Shown here: in pieces, positions 39,866 through 50,914 of the stretch
Numbering within the stretch: the stretch's first letter is position 1
How the letters are laid out: each line of letters begins with the position of its first letter
NCBI GenBank assembly: GCA_902599995.1
Contig: CACKHN010000006.1
Location: 1-64,000 of the forward strand
Source: an uncultured Pelagibacteraceae bacterium
GTDB lineage: Bacteria; Pseudomonadota; Alphaproteobacteria; Pelagibacterales; Pelagibacteraceae
DNA length: 64,000 nucleotides
Direction of reading: 5' to 3'
The notes under the pieces: generated by a model
The model's input: the letters and a program-made list of their open reading frames with translations, nothing else
The model's database searches: none
What the model was told of the DNA's origin: nothing
Program-made: the position numbers and the translations under genes

Positions 39866-40908
39866 TGTCAGACCAAAAAAATCTGGGTCACAATAGTAAA
39901 AAAGATTTCTTAAAAAACCCAGTAGAACACATTGATATCACCTCCTTTGATTCAAGAAAGATAATCTCATCAATGAAAAAAATGTCTTTCGTATCTAGAG
40001 AGACTGCTAATGCAGCGAATATTTATAATGAAATGTTGAAAGATAAAGATTGTACAATTTTCCTAACTTTGGCTGGATCAACATCAGCTGCAGGATGTAT
40101 GAATATATATAAGGATTTAGTTAAATATAATATGGTTGATACAATTGTTGCAACTGGCGCCTCAATTGTAGATATGGATTTTTTTGAAGCATTAGGTTTT
40201 AAACATTACCAGGGCTCACAGTTTCAAGATGATACCGAGTTAAGAAATAATTACATCGATAGGATTTACGACACTTATATTGATGAGGAAGAGCTTCAAA
40301 TGTGTGACAAAATCATATGTGATATAGCTAATACATTAGAACCAAGGAGTTACACTTCCAGAGAGTTTATATATGAAATGGGAAAGTATCTGAAAAAGAA
40401 ATCAAAAAAAAAAGATTCATTAATTGAAACAGCATTTGATAATGATGTTCCAATTTTCTGCCCTGCTTTTACAGATTCGAGTGCAGGATTTGGTTTAGTA
40501 ATGCACCAGGAAAAAAATCCAAAAAAACATATGACAATTGACTCTGTTAGAGAATTTAGGGAACTTACAGAAATAAAGATTAAATCTAAAGGCTCAGGAT
40601 TATTTATGATAGGTGGTGGAGTACCAAAGAATTTCATTCAAGATACAGTTATTTGTGCAGAACTTTTAGGAAAAGATGTTGATATGCACAAATATGCTAT
40701 TCAAATCACAGTTGCAGATAGTAGAGATGGAGCATGTAGTAGCTCAACTCTAAAAGAGGCAAGTTCTTGGGGTAAAGTTGATATCACGAGAGAACAAATG
40801 GTTTTTGCAGAAGCTACAAGTGTTTTGCCTCTTATAGCTAGTGATGCTTATCATAGAGGGGAATGGAAGAGTAGAGATCGGAAAAATTTCTCAAATATTT
40901 TTAAATAA
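39865..40908 (+). CDS. Deoxyhypusine synthase family protein (likely homospermidine synthase-like)
   Basis: IGGGVPKNFIQD; DGACSSSTLKEASSWGKV retains catalytic-Lys motif. Confidence 0.88.
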   Translation: MSDQKNLGHNSKKDFLKNPVEHIDITSFDSRKIISSMKKMSFVSRETANAANIYNEMLKDKDCTIFLTLAGSTSAAGCMNIYKDLVKYNMVDTIVATGASIVDMDFFEALGFKHYQGSQFQDDTELRNNYIDRIYDTYIDEEELQMCDKIICDIANTLEPRSYTSREFIYEMGKYLKKKSKKKDSLIETAFDNDVPIFCPAFTDSSAGFGLVMHQEKNPKKHMTIDSVREFRELTEIKIKSKGSGLFMIGGGVPKNFIQDTVICAELLGKDVDMHKYAIQITVADSRDGACSSSTLKEASSWGKVDITREQMVFAEATSVLPLIASDAYHRGEWKSRDRKNFSNIFK

Positions 40909-40911
40909 TTC

Positions 40912-41793
40912 ATGGTAAAAAAAACTACGATTGGTTTAATTCAAACTAAAGTTTTTGATAATCAAAATAAAAATATAGAAAATTCTGTAATTAAGATTAA
41001 AGAAGCAGCAAAGAAAAAAGCAAAAATAATATGTCTTCCTGAACTATTTTTATCTCCATATTTTTGTCAAAGTGAAAATCATGCTAAGTTTAAGTTAGCA
41101 GAAAAAATTCCAGGTAGATTATCAGATATATATTGTAAATTAGCCAAAGAACTTTCTGTTGTTTTAATGATTTCTTTATTTGAAAAAAAGACTACTGGTT
41201 TTTATCATAACACAAGCATTGTAATTGATGACAAGGGTAAGATAATATCAAAGTATAGAAAAATGCATATTCCAGATGATCCAGGTTATTATGAAAAATT
41301 CTACTTCACTCCAGGAGATTTGGGTTTTAAATCTACAAAAACAAAATACGGAAAAGTTGGTTCTTTGATTTGCTGGGATCAATGGTTTCCAGAAGCTGCG
41401 AGACTAACAACGCTAAAAGGAGCAGAAATTTTATTTTATCCAACAGCGATTGGTTGGCACCCTAAAGAGAAAAAACAGTTTGGGAAATCCCAACTAGAAG
41501 CATGGATAACTATCCAAAGATCTCATGCCATAGCAAATGGGGTTTTTGTTGCCGCTATAAATAGAATTGGTTTAGAGAAAACTGGAAAAAGAAAAATACA
41601 CTTTTGGGGTAACTCAATGATTATCGATCCCAGTGGAAATATTATTGCGAAGTCAAAATCAGATAAAGAGGAAATCTTAATTACTAGCATTGATCTAGAT
41701 AAAATTGAAACAGCTAGAAATCATTGGCCATTTTTAAGAGATAGAAGAATAGATTATTACAAAGGACTTCTAAAAAATCCTAAAGATGAATAA
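40912..41793 (+). CDS. aguB: N-carbamoylputrescine amidase (nitrilase superfamily)
   Basis: GSLICWDQWFPEAARL; LPELFLSPYFCQ. Confidence 0.9.
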   Translation: MVKKTTIGLIQTKVFDNQNKNIENSVIKIKEAAKKKAKIICLPELFLSPYFCQSENHAKFKLAEKIPGRLSDIYCKLAKELSVVLMISLFEKKTTGFYHNTSIVIDDKGKIISKYRKMHIPDDPGYYEKFYFTPGDLGFKSTKTKYGKVGSLICWDQWFPEAARLTTLKGAEILFYPTAIGWHPKEKKQFGKSQLEAWITIQRSHAIANGVFVAAINRIGLEKTGKRKIHFWGNSMIIDPSGNIIAKSKSDKEEILITSIDLDKIETARNHWPFLRDRRIDYYKGLLKNPKDE

Positions 41794-42856
41794 TAATTTA
41801 TCTCTCATTGGCTACAGAATGCCTGCAGAATGGGAGTTGCAAGAAAGTGTATGGATAGCTTGGCCATACAACAAAAGTGACTGGCCTGGTCTTTTTAAAA
41901 ATATCCCAAAAATAGTTACACAAATAATAAGTGAATTATCAAGATCACAAAAAATAAATTTATTAATAAATAATTATAACGATAAAAAAAAAATTATAAA
42001 TTTATTAAGTAAATTTCGTAATAACCTACAAAATATTATTTTTTACAAAATAAGCACTAATCGGATTTGGTTAAGAGACTCTGGTCCAATATATATAATA
42101 AATGAAAGGACCAAAAAAAAGTTGATTTTAAATTTTAAATTCAATGCATGGAGTAAATACAAAGATTATAAGAAAGACAATAATATCAATAATAAATTAT
42201 CAAAATTAACTAAAGTAAAAAAAATAGATCCTGTTGTTAAGATTAATAATAAGTCAAAACAATTAGTATTGGAGGGAGGTGCTATAGATGTCAATGGTAA
42301 AGGATCGGTTCTTCTAACAAAGGAATGTCTTTTAAGCAAAGTACAAGAAAGAAATCCTGGTATTACCAAAAAATCATTAGAAAAAACATTAAGTAAATAT
42401 TTAAATGTTAAAAATTTCATTTGGCTTAATAAGGGGATTAAAGGAGACGATACTCACGGACACATCGATGATATTTCAAGGTTTGTCTCTGAAGATGCAA
42501 TTATGACTGCAGTCGAAAAAAATAGAAATGAAAAGAATTATAAAAATTTAAAAGAAAATTTAAATATTTTAAAGAACGCTAAAAATATAAATAAAAGAAA
42601 ATTTAAAATAATTGAAGTACCAATGCCCAAGCCTATATATATTGAAAAAGTAAGAGTCCCTGCAAGTTATCTGAATTTTTATATTGCTAATAAAGTAGTA
42701 CTATTACCAATCTTTAAAGACAAAAATGATAAAAAAGTAATTTTAATTTTTAAAAAATTTTTTAAAAATAAAAAAATTGTACCAATTGATTGCACTAAAC
42801 TCATTTGGGGTTTTGGAGCTATTCATTGTATGACACAACCAGAGCCCAAAATCTAA
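41786..42856 (+). CDS. aguA: Agmatine deiminase
   Basis: GYRMPAEWELQESVWIAWP; LEGGAIDVNGKGSVL; WGFGAIHCMTQPEP. Confidence 0.93.
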   Translation: MNNNLSLIGYRMPAEWELQESVWIAWPYNKSDWPGLFKNIPKIVTQIISELSRSQKINLLINNYNDKKKIINLLSKFRNNLQNIIFYKISTNRIWLRDSGPIYIINERTKKKLILNFKFNAWSKYKDYKKDNNINNKLSKLTKVKKIDPVVKINNKSKQLVLEGGAIDVNGKGSVLLTKECLLSKVQERNPGITKKSLEKTLSKYLNVKNFIWLNKGIKGDDTHGHIDDISRFVSEDAIMTAVEKNRNEKNYKNLKENLNILKNAKNINKRKFKIIEVPMPKPIYIEKVRVPASYLNFYIANKVVLLPIFKDKNDKKVILIFKKFFKNKKIVPIDCTKLIWGFGAIHCMTQPEPKI

Positions 42857-42857
42857 A

Positions 42858-43406
42858 CTATACTGGCTTTAAAGTGCCAAGAAGAATTCTGAATGGGATT
42901 AACATTACAAGAGCAACGAGTATCTTAACTGCTAAATCTCCTAAAGATAAGGTAAACCATGGAATACCTGTCGCATAAAAAGATATTGAAAAAAATAAAA
43001 ATGTATCGATCGTAGACCCAATCAGAGAAGATGTTAAAGGAGCGATAAACCACTTTCTTTTTCTTAATTGATCAAATATTTGGACATCTAATAGTTGAGC
43101 GACTAAAAAAGCTGTTCCAGATCCAATTGCAATTCTTACTGAAATAAAATCTGCAAAATTTGTTGAGAATATAAGAGTAAAACTAATTCCTATTGCAAAA
43201 CCAATATAAACTATTTTTCTTGCGACTAATTTTCCATAAGATCTGTTCGCTAAGTCAGTTATCAAAAAAGCTACTGGATAACTAAATGCTCCATATGTTA
43301 ATATCTCATCTAGTCCATAGTATTTAATTGGGAATTGGACTAAATAATTTGATGATAAAACAACCACTCCCATTAAAAATGAGAGAAATAAGAATAATTT
43401 ATTCAT
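42858..43406 (-). CDS. Queuosine precursor (VUT family) transporter
   Basis: TYGAFSYPVAFLITDLANRSYG; RKRKWFIAPLTSSLIGSTIDTFLFF. Confidence 0.85.
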   Translation of the reverse strand: MNKLFLFLSFLMGVVVLSSNYLVQFPIKYYGLDEILTYGAFSYPVAFLITDLANRSYGKLVARKIVYIGFAIGISFTLIFSTNFADFISVRIAIGSGTAFLVAQLLDVQIFDQLRKRKWFIAPLTSSLIGSTIDTFLFFSISFYATGIPWFTLSLGDLAVKILVALVMLIPFRILLGTLKPV

Positions 43407-43717
43407 TATGCAGATTTAGCCAAAGGTTTTTTCTTAAATGGGGATTTAATTAGAATACCTTTTTTTAATTTTTTAAGTCTAGGAGATAATTTTTTATTTT
43501 TTACAGTTTTTAAATATTCATCAAAACTACCTTTTTTATCAACTGATCTAACTCCAGCATTACTCACTGTTAATTTTAAGCTTCTTTTCATTAGCTCGCT
43601 AGTAAACTTTACTTTCTTAAGATTAGGCAAAAATCTTCTCTTAGTCTTATTGTTAGCGTGACTAACGTTATGACCTTTCATAGGTATTTTTCCAGTAAGT
43701 TCACATTTTTTTGACAT
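43406..43717 (-). CDS. rpmB: 50S ribosomal protein L28
   Basis: [33 protein letters not shown]. Confidence 0.95.
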   Translation of the reverse strand: MSKKCELTGKIPMKGHNVSHANNKTKRRFLPNLKKVKFTSELMKRSLKLTVSNAGVRSVDKKGSFDEYLKTVKNKKLSPRLKKLKKGILIKSPFKKKPLAKSA

Positions 43718-43769
43718 AATAATAGTGCCTATATAAGGTTAGATGTTGGTGGCGTCAAGTTTAATAGAA

Positions 43770-44822
43770 TTAAGAAAGAGTTTTATTTCCTATAATTTCG
43801 CTAAAATTTTTAACACCGTCTCTGGTCAATAATTCTTTTAGATCTTTTTTAATAATACTAGCTATATTTGGACCTTGAAACACCATTCCTGTATATAATT
43901 GAATATAGTCTGCACCTAGTAAAAACTTTTCGTAAGCTGATTGTCCTGAGTCTACTCCACCTACTCCAATAATCTTAATTTTACCTTTTAATAGATTATA
44001 AAACTTGTTTATTAATAAATTTGATTTTTTCTCAATAGGTTTTCCAGACAATCCTCCTTTTTGATGTCTTTGAATATTTTTTAAAATTTCTCTTGATGAC
44101 TCCGAAGTGTTTGAAATAATTATTCCACTTACATGATTTTCTAAAAGAATTTCTGAAATTAGATTTATCTGTTTTTCATGTATATCAGGTGAAATTTTAA
44201 CCACTATTGGAATATTTGTATCTAAATTTTTTTTCTTCTCTGAAACAGATTTAAGTAAATCTTGTAATTTTCTTTCATGGTGAAAATTTCTTAAATTCTC
44301 AGTATTCGGTGAAGAGATATTAATAGTAATATAATCTGCAACTTCATGGAATTTTTCAATTCCTATTAAATAATCATTTATTCGATTATCAGAGTCTTTA
44401 TTAGGACCAACGTTAATTCCTAATACACCCAGTTTATTACTTGATTTAATCCTATTTAATATGATGTCTGAACCATCATTATTAAAGCCCAATCTATTTA
44501 TTAGCGCTTGGTCTTCCACTAATCTAAAAACTCTAGGTTTACTATTCCCATATTGTTTTAAAGGTGTAATTGTACCAACTTCTACCAATCCAAACCCTAA
44601 CTTAAATAAAGAGTTGTAGACCTCAGCATTCTTATCAAAACCTGCCGCTATCCCGATGGGATTGTTTAATTCTTTGTTAAAAATTTTTGTCTTGAAAATA
44701 GGGTCGTTTTTATGGTCATCAAAGATATTGGAAACTAGGTTGAGTTTGAGTGACTGTATTGCTAAAAAGTGAGCTCGTTCAGGATCTATTTTAAATATTA
44801 AAGATCTTAAATTTGAAAACAT
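43770..44822 (-). CDS. pyrD: Dihydroorotate dehydrogenase (quinone)
   Basis: NPIGIAAGFDKNAEV; INISSPNTENLR; GVGGVDSG. Confidence 0.96.
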   Translation of the reverse strand: MFSNLRSLIFKIDPERAHFLAIQSLKLNLVSNIFDDHKNDPIFKTKIFNKELNNPIGIAAGFDKNAEVYNSLFKLGFGLVEVGTITPLKQYGNSKPRVFRLVEDQALINRLGFNNDGSDIILNRIKSSNKLGVLGINVGPNKDSDNRINDYLIGIEKFHEVADYITINISSPNTENLRNFHHERKLQDLLKSVSEKKKNLDTNIPIVVKISPDIHEKQINLISEILLENHVSGIIISNTSESSREILKNIQRHQKGGLSGKPIEKKSNLLINKFYNLLKGKIKIIGVGGVDSGQSAYEKFLLGADYIQLYTGMVFQGPNIASIIKKDLKELLTRDGVKNFSEIIGNKTLS

Positions 44823-46384
44823 TATTTTAATTTATTCGTTATAAGCTCTTTAGTTTCGTTTACACCAAAAAAACTTATGAAAAAACCCATTCTTGGGCCA
44901 TTTTCATCACCAAAAACAACCTGATAAATTAATTTAAACCAGTCTCTAAGTTTATCAGCATAACCATTTTCTTTACCAACTGAATAAATTAAAGTTTGGA
45001 TTTCTTCAGGTGACATTCCATCATTACATGTTTCTAAAGTTTTAATTAAAGCTAGAAGAGCTTTTTTTTCACTTTCACTTGGTTTTTTATATTTTTTTTG
45101 TGATTTGATTACATCATTAAAATATTTAATTGCATATCCAACTAATCCATCAAAGATTGGAGAGTTTTCTTCTTGGATGTTTGGTTTATATTTTTTAACA
45201 AATTTCCAAAGTAAATCCTTGCTATCTGCATTACTTGTTTCAACTAAGTTAAGCAACATGGAAAAAGTCATAATCATTTCTTCAGTCGGGATATTGCCTT
45301 CATGTACATGCCAAACTGGATTCATTATCAGTTGCTGATCTGTTTGTTTTTTAGATTTTTCAATATTATCTAAATATTCGTCTACAGCCTTAGGAACAAT
45401 TTCCTTATATAGTTTTTTTGCCCTTTTTGGATTTTGATACATATATAAAGATAAACTTTCAGGAGATGCATACTTCAACCATTGATCAATAGTAATTCCA
45501 TTTCCCTTCGATTTAGAAATCTTTTCACCTTTTTCATCTAAAAATAACTCATATGCAAAGCCTGAGGGATTCTTTTTACCAAGTAGGTTGATAATTTTTG
45601 TAGATAATATTGCACTTTCAATTAAATCCTTACCATACATTTCAAAGTCAATATCAAGAGCATACCACCTCATAGCCCAGTCAACCTTCCATTGAAGTTT
45701 ACAGTTTCCATCAAAAATACTTTTTTCAAGTTTTTTACCTTTATTGTCAAAAATTATTTGAGATTTTTCTTTATTAATTTCTACAACTGGTATTTCAAGC
45801 ACATGCCCAGTATCTGGACAAATAGGTAAAAATGGACAGTAAGTTTTTTGACGTTCTTTACCTAAGGTTGGGAGTATAACATTCATTATACCATCATAAT
45901 TATCTAAAATTATTTTTAGTGTTGAGTTAAAGTATCCAGTTTTGTACAAATTCGTTGAACTTTTAAAACTATATTTAAAGTTAAAACTATTTAAAAAATC
46001 CTTTAACATCTCATTGTTATGTTCACCAAAACTGTTAAATTTCCCAAAAGGATCTGGAACCTCAGTTAATGGTTTATGAAGATTTTCACTTAACAATTTT
46101 TGGTTAGGAATATTTTCTGGGACTTTTCTTAGACCATCCATATCATCTGAAAAAGTTATAATTTCAGTAGGTAAAACAGTTAATTGCTTTAAAGCATTTA
46201 CCATCATAGAGGTTCTTGCAACTTCTCCAAAAGTACCTATGTGAGGTAAACCGCTTGGTCCGTATCCAGTTTGTAATGTTATTTTTCCTTTTTTTTCAAT
46301 GAATGATTTTCTTTCTCTCATCATTTTTTTGGCCTCTACAAAAGGCCACGCACTAGTTTTGTCTAAAACTTCTTTTTTAATCAT
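44822..46384 (-). CDS. lysS: Class I lysyl-tRNA synthetase
   Basis: TGYGPSGLPHIGTFGEV (HIGH) and KISKSKGNG (KMSKS). Confidence 0.95.
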   Translation of the reverse strand: MIKKEVLDKTSAWPFVEAKKMMRERKSFIEKKGKITLQTGYGPSGLPHIGTFGEVARTSMMVNALKQLTVLPTEIITFSDDMDGLRKVPENIPNQKLLSENLHKPLTEVPDPFGKFNSFGEHNNEMLKDFLNSFNFKYSFKSSTNLYKTGYFNSTLKIILDNYDGIMNVILPTLGKERQKTYCPFLPICPDTGHVLEIPVVEINKEKSQIIFDNKGKKLEKSIFDGNCKLQWKVDWAMRWYALDIDFEMYGKDLIESAILSTKIINLLGKKNPSGFAYELFLDEKGEKISKSKGNGITIDQWLKYASPESLSLYMYQNPKRAKKLYKEIVPKAVDEYLDNIEKSKKQTDQQLIMNPVWHVHEGNIPTEEMIMTFSMLLNLVETSNADSKDLLWKFVKKYKPNIQEENSPIFDGLVGYAIKYFNDVIKSQKKYKKPSESEKKALLALIKTLETCNDGMSPEEIQTLIYSVGKENGYADKLRDWFKLIYQVVFGDENGPRMGFFISFFGVNETKELITNKLK

Positions 46385-46472
46385 GAATTGTTCTTTTAAA
46401 AACTCAAATTAGTGATTTTATTAATTCTTATAGAGTTGAAATTTATTTACCATAAAATAATGTTCTTTCAAA

Positions 46473-47912
46473 ATGTCTAATTATAAAACGGTATTTTTTA
46501 CACTTGGTATTTTACAAATAATCTTAGGGGTGTCTATGTTTGTCCCTATAATTGTACAATTTATTTATGCAGAAGTTGACTCTTCTTTTTTTGGAGCATC
46601 AATTGTAACAATAGTTTTTGGAGCACTTTTTTTTTTAACGAATGTTAATCATGACAGAAAAGTTAATTTACAACAAGCCTTTTTGTTAACAGCTTTATCT
46701 TGGTTGAGCGTCGCAATTTTTGGATCTTTACCTTTCATTTTTTCTTCTATGGAAATGTCAATTACAGATGCTTTTTTTGAGAGCATGTCAGGAATTACTA
46801 CTACAGGCTCAACTATCATATCTAATTTGGAGAATGCGCCTAGAGGTATTCTTTTATGGAGAGCTATTTTACAATGGTTAGGAGGTATAGGTATAATTGT
46901 AATGGCTATAACTCTTATGCCGATAATGAACGTTGGAGGAATGCAATTATTTAAAATCTCCAGCAATGACTCATCAGAAAAAATACTTCCAAAATCTAAA
47001 GAAATTGCTTTAAGGCTTATATATATTTATTCTGCTTTAACAGCATTTTGTGCTACTAGTTACTGGATTTTTGGAATGGGAAAATTTGATAGCTTAACCC
47101 ATTCAATGACTACAATAGCAACAGGTGGATTCTCAAATTATAACCAATCTATAGGTTATTTTAATAGCATTTATATTGAGATTTCCTCTATGGTATTTAT
47201 TGTTTTAGGAAGTGTTCCCTTTATTGCCTATATTAAGTTTTTAAATGGAAACAAAAAAATATTTTCAGGTGATGCTCAAATAAGATCTTTTTTGAAAATA
47301 ATAATTTTATCAATAATTATTCTAAGTTTTTATTTATTTTTAACTAATAATGAAAATTTTTCATTTAGATCAATATTTTTCAATACTATTTCTATTTTAA
47401 CAGGCACTGGTTATGTAAATGCTGAATTTGATAGTTGGGGCAGTTTTCCAATAACTATTTTTCTAGCGTTAATGTTTATTGGTGGATGTGCGGGATCTAC
47501 AACCTGTGGAGTGAAGGTTTTTAGAATTCAAATACTTTATCTATTCATATTAAATCAACTTAAAAAAATTATTTATCCAAAAGGTGTATTTTTAATAAAA
47601 TATGGCAACAGCACAGTGGATGAAAAATTTATAGCATCAATTATATCTTTTATTTTTTTTTACTTTGTAATTTTTTTTATTTTATCTGCTTTATTGTCTT
47701 TGACAGGACTTGACTTTATTACAGCTCTATCTGGGGCTGCAACATCTATCTCAAATGTTGGTCCAGGCTTAGGTCCGATAATAGGACCAAATGGAGATTT
47801 TTCATCATTACCAGATATATCAAAATGGATTTTATCAGTTGGAATGATTTTGGGTAGACTTGAGCTATTTGCAATACTAGTATTATTTCTTCCGTCTTTT
47901 TGGAATAACTAA
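46473..47912 (+). CDS. trkH: Trk-type potassium transporter TrkH
   Basis: ESMSGITTTGSTI; IGGCAGSTTCGVKVFR. Confidence 0.92.
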   Translation: MSNYKTVFFTLGILQIILGVSMFVPIIVQFIYAEVDSSFFGASIVTIVFGALFFLTNVNHDRKVNLQQAFLLTALSWLSVAIFGSLPFIFSSMEMSITDAFFESMSGITTTGSTIISNLENAPRGILLWRAILQWLGGIGIIVMAITLMPIMNVGGMQLFKISSNDSSEKILPKSKEIALRLIYIYSALTAFCATSYWIFGMGKFDSLTHSMTTIATGGFSNYNQSIGYFNSIYIEISSMVFIVLGSVPFIAYIKFLNGNKKIFSGDAQIRSFLKIIILSIIILSFYLFLTNNENFSFRSIFFNTISILTGTGYVNAEFDSWGSFPITIFLALMFIGGCAGSTTCGVKVFRIQILYLFILNQLKKIIYPKGVFLIKYGNSTVDEKFIASIISFIFFYFVIFFILSALLSLTGLDFITALSGAATSISNVGPGLGPIIGPNGDFSSLPDISKWILSVGMILGRLELFAILVLFLPSFWNN

Positions 47913-49288
47913 TGATTACTATTAAAAAACAAACATTGTCTGAAACTTTTTCCGTCTATTATGATAAAAGAATGTTAAGAATTCTTTTATTAGGAGCTAT
48001 TTCAGGATTCCCCTGGGTAATAATAGGAAGTAGTCTTAGTCTTTGGTTAAAAGAAGATGACTTAAGTAGATCAACAATTGGTTGGGCAGGATTAATTTTT
48101 GCTGTTTATGCTTTTAATTATATGTGGGCACCACTTATAGACAGAATACAAATACCTTATCTTACAAAAAAAATTGGTCATAGACGTGGTTGGATAGTTT
48201 TAATGCAGCTTTCAATGCTAATTTGCTTACTAATATGGAGTATAATTAATCCAACTGACAATTTAGCTTTAGTAATTACTATCGGATTGATTATTGCGAT
48301 TTCATCTGCAACACAAGACATAACTGTTGATGCACTAAGGATAGAACAGATAGGTGAAAATGAAAATCAATCAATGGCTGCTGGTGCAGCTATGGCAGTT
48401 GTGGGCTGGTGGAGTGGATATAAATTAGGTGGTGTAATATCCCTTTTTACTGCAGAATATTTTGAAAATGTAGGGATTGCAAATTACTGGCAAACTACAT
48501 TTTTAATTTTAGGTGTTATAGTTATTTTAATGAATATAGGTCTAATGTTTGTTCATGAGCCGATTTCTATAAGTAGAAGTCAAAAACAAAATGAGACTGA
48601 TCGGCTAATCCAAAATAAATTAGGTTCACAAAATATTTTAACAAAAATTATTGCTTGGATAAGTGGAACTTTAGGAGGTCCAGTGGTAAGTTTTTTCAAA
48701 AAAAATGGTTTTTCTATAGCACTTGGTATTCTTGGCTTTGTTTTTTTATTTAAAATTGGAGAGGCCTTTTTAGGAAGAATGTCAGTGATTTTTTATAAAG
48801 AAATAGGATTTTCTAAAGGAGATATAGCGATTTATTCTAAAACTTTGGGATGGGTAACAACTGTTGTTTTTACTTTATTAGGAGGATTATTTGTAATCAG
48901 ATCAGGAGTAATTAAAGCAATGTTTTTGGCTGGCATTCTAATGGCATCAACAAATTTACTATTTACTGCTCTTGCTTGGATTGGAAAGTCCGAGTTATTA
49001 TTTGCATTTGCGGTAATTTTTGATGATATTGCTGCAGCATTTGCAACGGTTGCTTTTGTTGCCTTTATTTCTTTGTTGGTAGATAGGACATATACAGCTA
49101 CTCAATATGCATTACTTGCATCAATCGGAACAGCTGGTCGAACAACACTCGCATCCTCCTCGGGTGCTTTAGTTGACTGGTTAAATGGAGATTGGGGGAT
49201 ATTTTTTATACTTACTGCAATAATGGTTATTCCCTCTCTAATTTGTCTATGGATTATAAAAAATAAGTTAAAACTAAGTGAAAAATAA
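47912..49288 (+). CDS. MFS transporter, AmpG-like
   Basis: GFPWVIIGSSLSLWLKEDDLSRSTIGW; ATQDITVDALRIE. Confidence 0.85.
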   Translation: MITIKKQTLSETFSVYYDKRMLRILLLGAISGFPWVIIGSSLSLWLKEDDLSRSTIGWAGLIFAVYAFNYMWAPLIDRIQIPYLTKKIGHRRGWIVLMQLSMLICLLIWSIINPTDNLALVITIGLIIAISSATQDITVDALRIEQIGENENQSMAAGAAMAVVGWWSGYKLGGVISLFTAEYFENVGIANYWQTTFLILGVIVILMNIGLMFVHEPISISRSQKQNETDRLIQNKLGSQNILTKIIAWISGTLGGPVVSFFKKNGFSIALGILGFVFLFKIGEAFLGRMSVIFYKEIGFSKGDIAIYSKTLGWVTTVVFTLLGGLFVIRSGVIKAMFLAGILMASTNLLFTALAWIGKSELLFAFAVIFDDIAAAFATVAFVAFISLLVDRTYTATQYALLASIGTAGRTTLASSSGALVDWLNGDWGIFFILTAIMVIPSLICLWIIKNKLKLSEK

Positions 49289-50021
49289 TTTTTATTTTAA
49301 AGAAACTTTTTCAAATATTTATAAATTACCTAATAAACGTTCAGAGGTAACATCTCAGATATTATATGGGGAGAGATTTAAAATTTTATCAAAAAGAAAA
49401 GGCTGGATTAAAATAAAATCTTTATATGATAGATACGTTGGTTTTATTAAAAATAAAAATTATGTAAGCAAATTAGAAATTTCACATAAAGTAATCAATA
49501 TTGAAGCAAACATATTTAAAAACTCTAACACTAAAACTAAAAGAACCTTACATTTTGGATCAAAATTGTCAGTTTTAGAGAAGAGAAATGGTTTTGCTAG
49601 ATTTGAGAAAAACCAATGGGTTAAATCAAAAGATATAAAAAAAATTACTCACAAGGAAAAGAATTTTGTTAAAATATTAAAACTTTTTCTTAAAACTAAA
49701 TATGTTTGGGGTGGTAAAACAAATAAAGGAATTGATTGTTCGGCTCTATTACAAATATTTTTTTATTATAATAATTTATTTTATCCTCGTGATACTAAAG
49801 ATCAAATAAAATTTTCTAAAAAAAAAATATCAAAAAAATTTAAAAAGGGTGATATTATATTTTGGAAAGGTCATGTTGCTATTTGTATTAACTCTAAACA
49901 ATTGATTCATGCTTATGGCCCTGAAAAAAGAGTAATTGTAATGCCGATACAGAAAACTATCAAAAGGATACTTGACACAGCAAATCTTAAAGTAAGAAAA
50001 ATTTCTGAAATAAATTTCTAA
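49278..50021 (+). CDS. NlpC/P60 family hydrolase with SH3 domains
   Basis: GIDCSALLQIFF; GDIIFWKGHVAICI. Confidence 0.88.
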   Translation: MKNNFYFKETFSNIYKLPNKRSEVTSQILYGERFKILSKRKGWIKIKSLYDRYVGFIKNKNYVSKLEISHKVINIEANIFKNSNTKTKRTLHFGSKLSVLEKRNGFARFEKNQWVKSKDIKKITHKEKNFVKILKLFLKTKYVWGGKTNKGIDCSALLQIFFYYNNLFYPRDTKDQIKFSKKKISKKFKKGDIIFWKGHVAICINSKQLIHAYGPEKRVIVMPIQKTIKRILDTANLKVRKISEINF

Positions 50022-50914
50022 CTTCTACCAAAGTCAGGTTTATTTATATCTTGTTTTAATTTAATAATTTTTGATCGAACTCTTTTAGTTTGAATTAATT
50101 TTTTTAATATTGATTTGTTATTTTTTAAATTTATATCTTTTTTAAAAGCTTTTAGATTTTTTATAAATAAATCAATAGCTTTTGAAATATTATTACTATT
50201 GTTGAAAAAAATATCTCTCCACATTATTTCATTTGAAGCTGCTATTCGTGAAAAGTCTCTAAGTCCTCCAGCACTAAATTTAATCAAATCATAATTTTGT
50301 CTTTTTTCAAAATCTTGCGCTGATTTTACCAAATTGTAAGCAATTAAATGGGGTAAATGACTAGTTACAGAAAAAACTATATCATGTTTTTCAGGTGTCA
50401 TAACGATAACTTTTGAACCCATTTTTATCCAAAAATTATTTAAAATGTTTAAATGTTTTTTTTTGGTATTTTTTTCTTTTATCAAAATACACCATCGATC
50501 TTGAAACATATTTTCCTTACCATGCTCTGGGCCACTAACTTCAGAACCTGCAATTGGATGACTTTGCGTCCAACTTATATTTTTTTTTAAAAATTTTTTT
50601 ATAAGCTTGGAGGTTTCTATTTTAGATGATCCAACGTCTGTAATTAATGTTTTGGGAGAAATAAAATTATTTATTTTTAAAATTAGATTTTTATATTCAC
50701 TCATTGGGGTACAAAAAATAATTAAATCATAATCAGTTTCTCCTTTATCAAGCTTGTCAATAAGAATTCCTGGTAGCCTTAATTTCTTTATTTTTGAAAC
50801 ATTTGATTTTGATTTTTCATAAAAAAATATTCTTTTAGCAAATTTTTTTTTATGAATACGTCTCAATAAAGAGGATCCTAATAAACCACATCCAATAATT
50901 AAAATATTTTTCAT
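50018..50914 (-). CDS. Prephenate/arogenate dehydrogenase
   Basis: IIGCGLLGSSLLRRI; TDVGSSKIE; SHPIAGSEVSGPEHG. Confidence 0.92.
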   Translation of the reverse strand: MKNILIIGCGLLGSSLLRRIHKKKFAKRIFFYEKSKSNVSKIKKLRLPGILIDKLDKGETDYDLIIFCTPMSEYKNLILKINNFISPKTLITDVGSSKIETSKLIKKFLKKNISWTQSHPIAGSEVSGPEHGKENMFQDRWCILIKEKNTKKKHLNILNNFWIKMGSKVIVMTPEKHDIVFSVTSHLPHLIAYNLVKSAQDFEKRQNYDLIKFSAGGLRDFSRIAASNEIMWRDIFFNNSNNISKAIDLFIKNLKAFKKDINLKNNKSILKKLIQTKRVRSKIIKLKQDINKPDFGRS

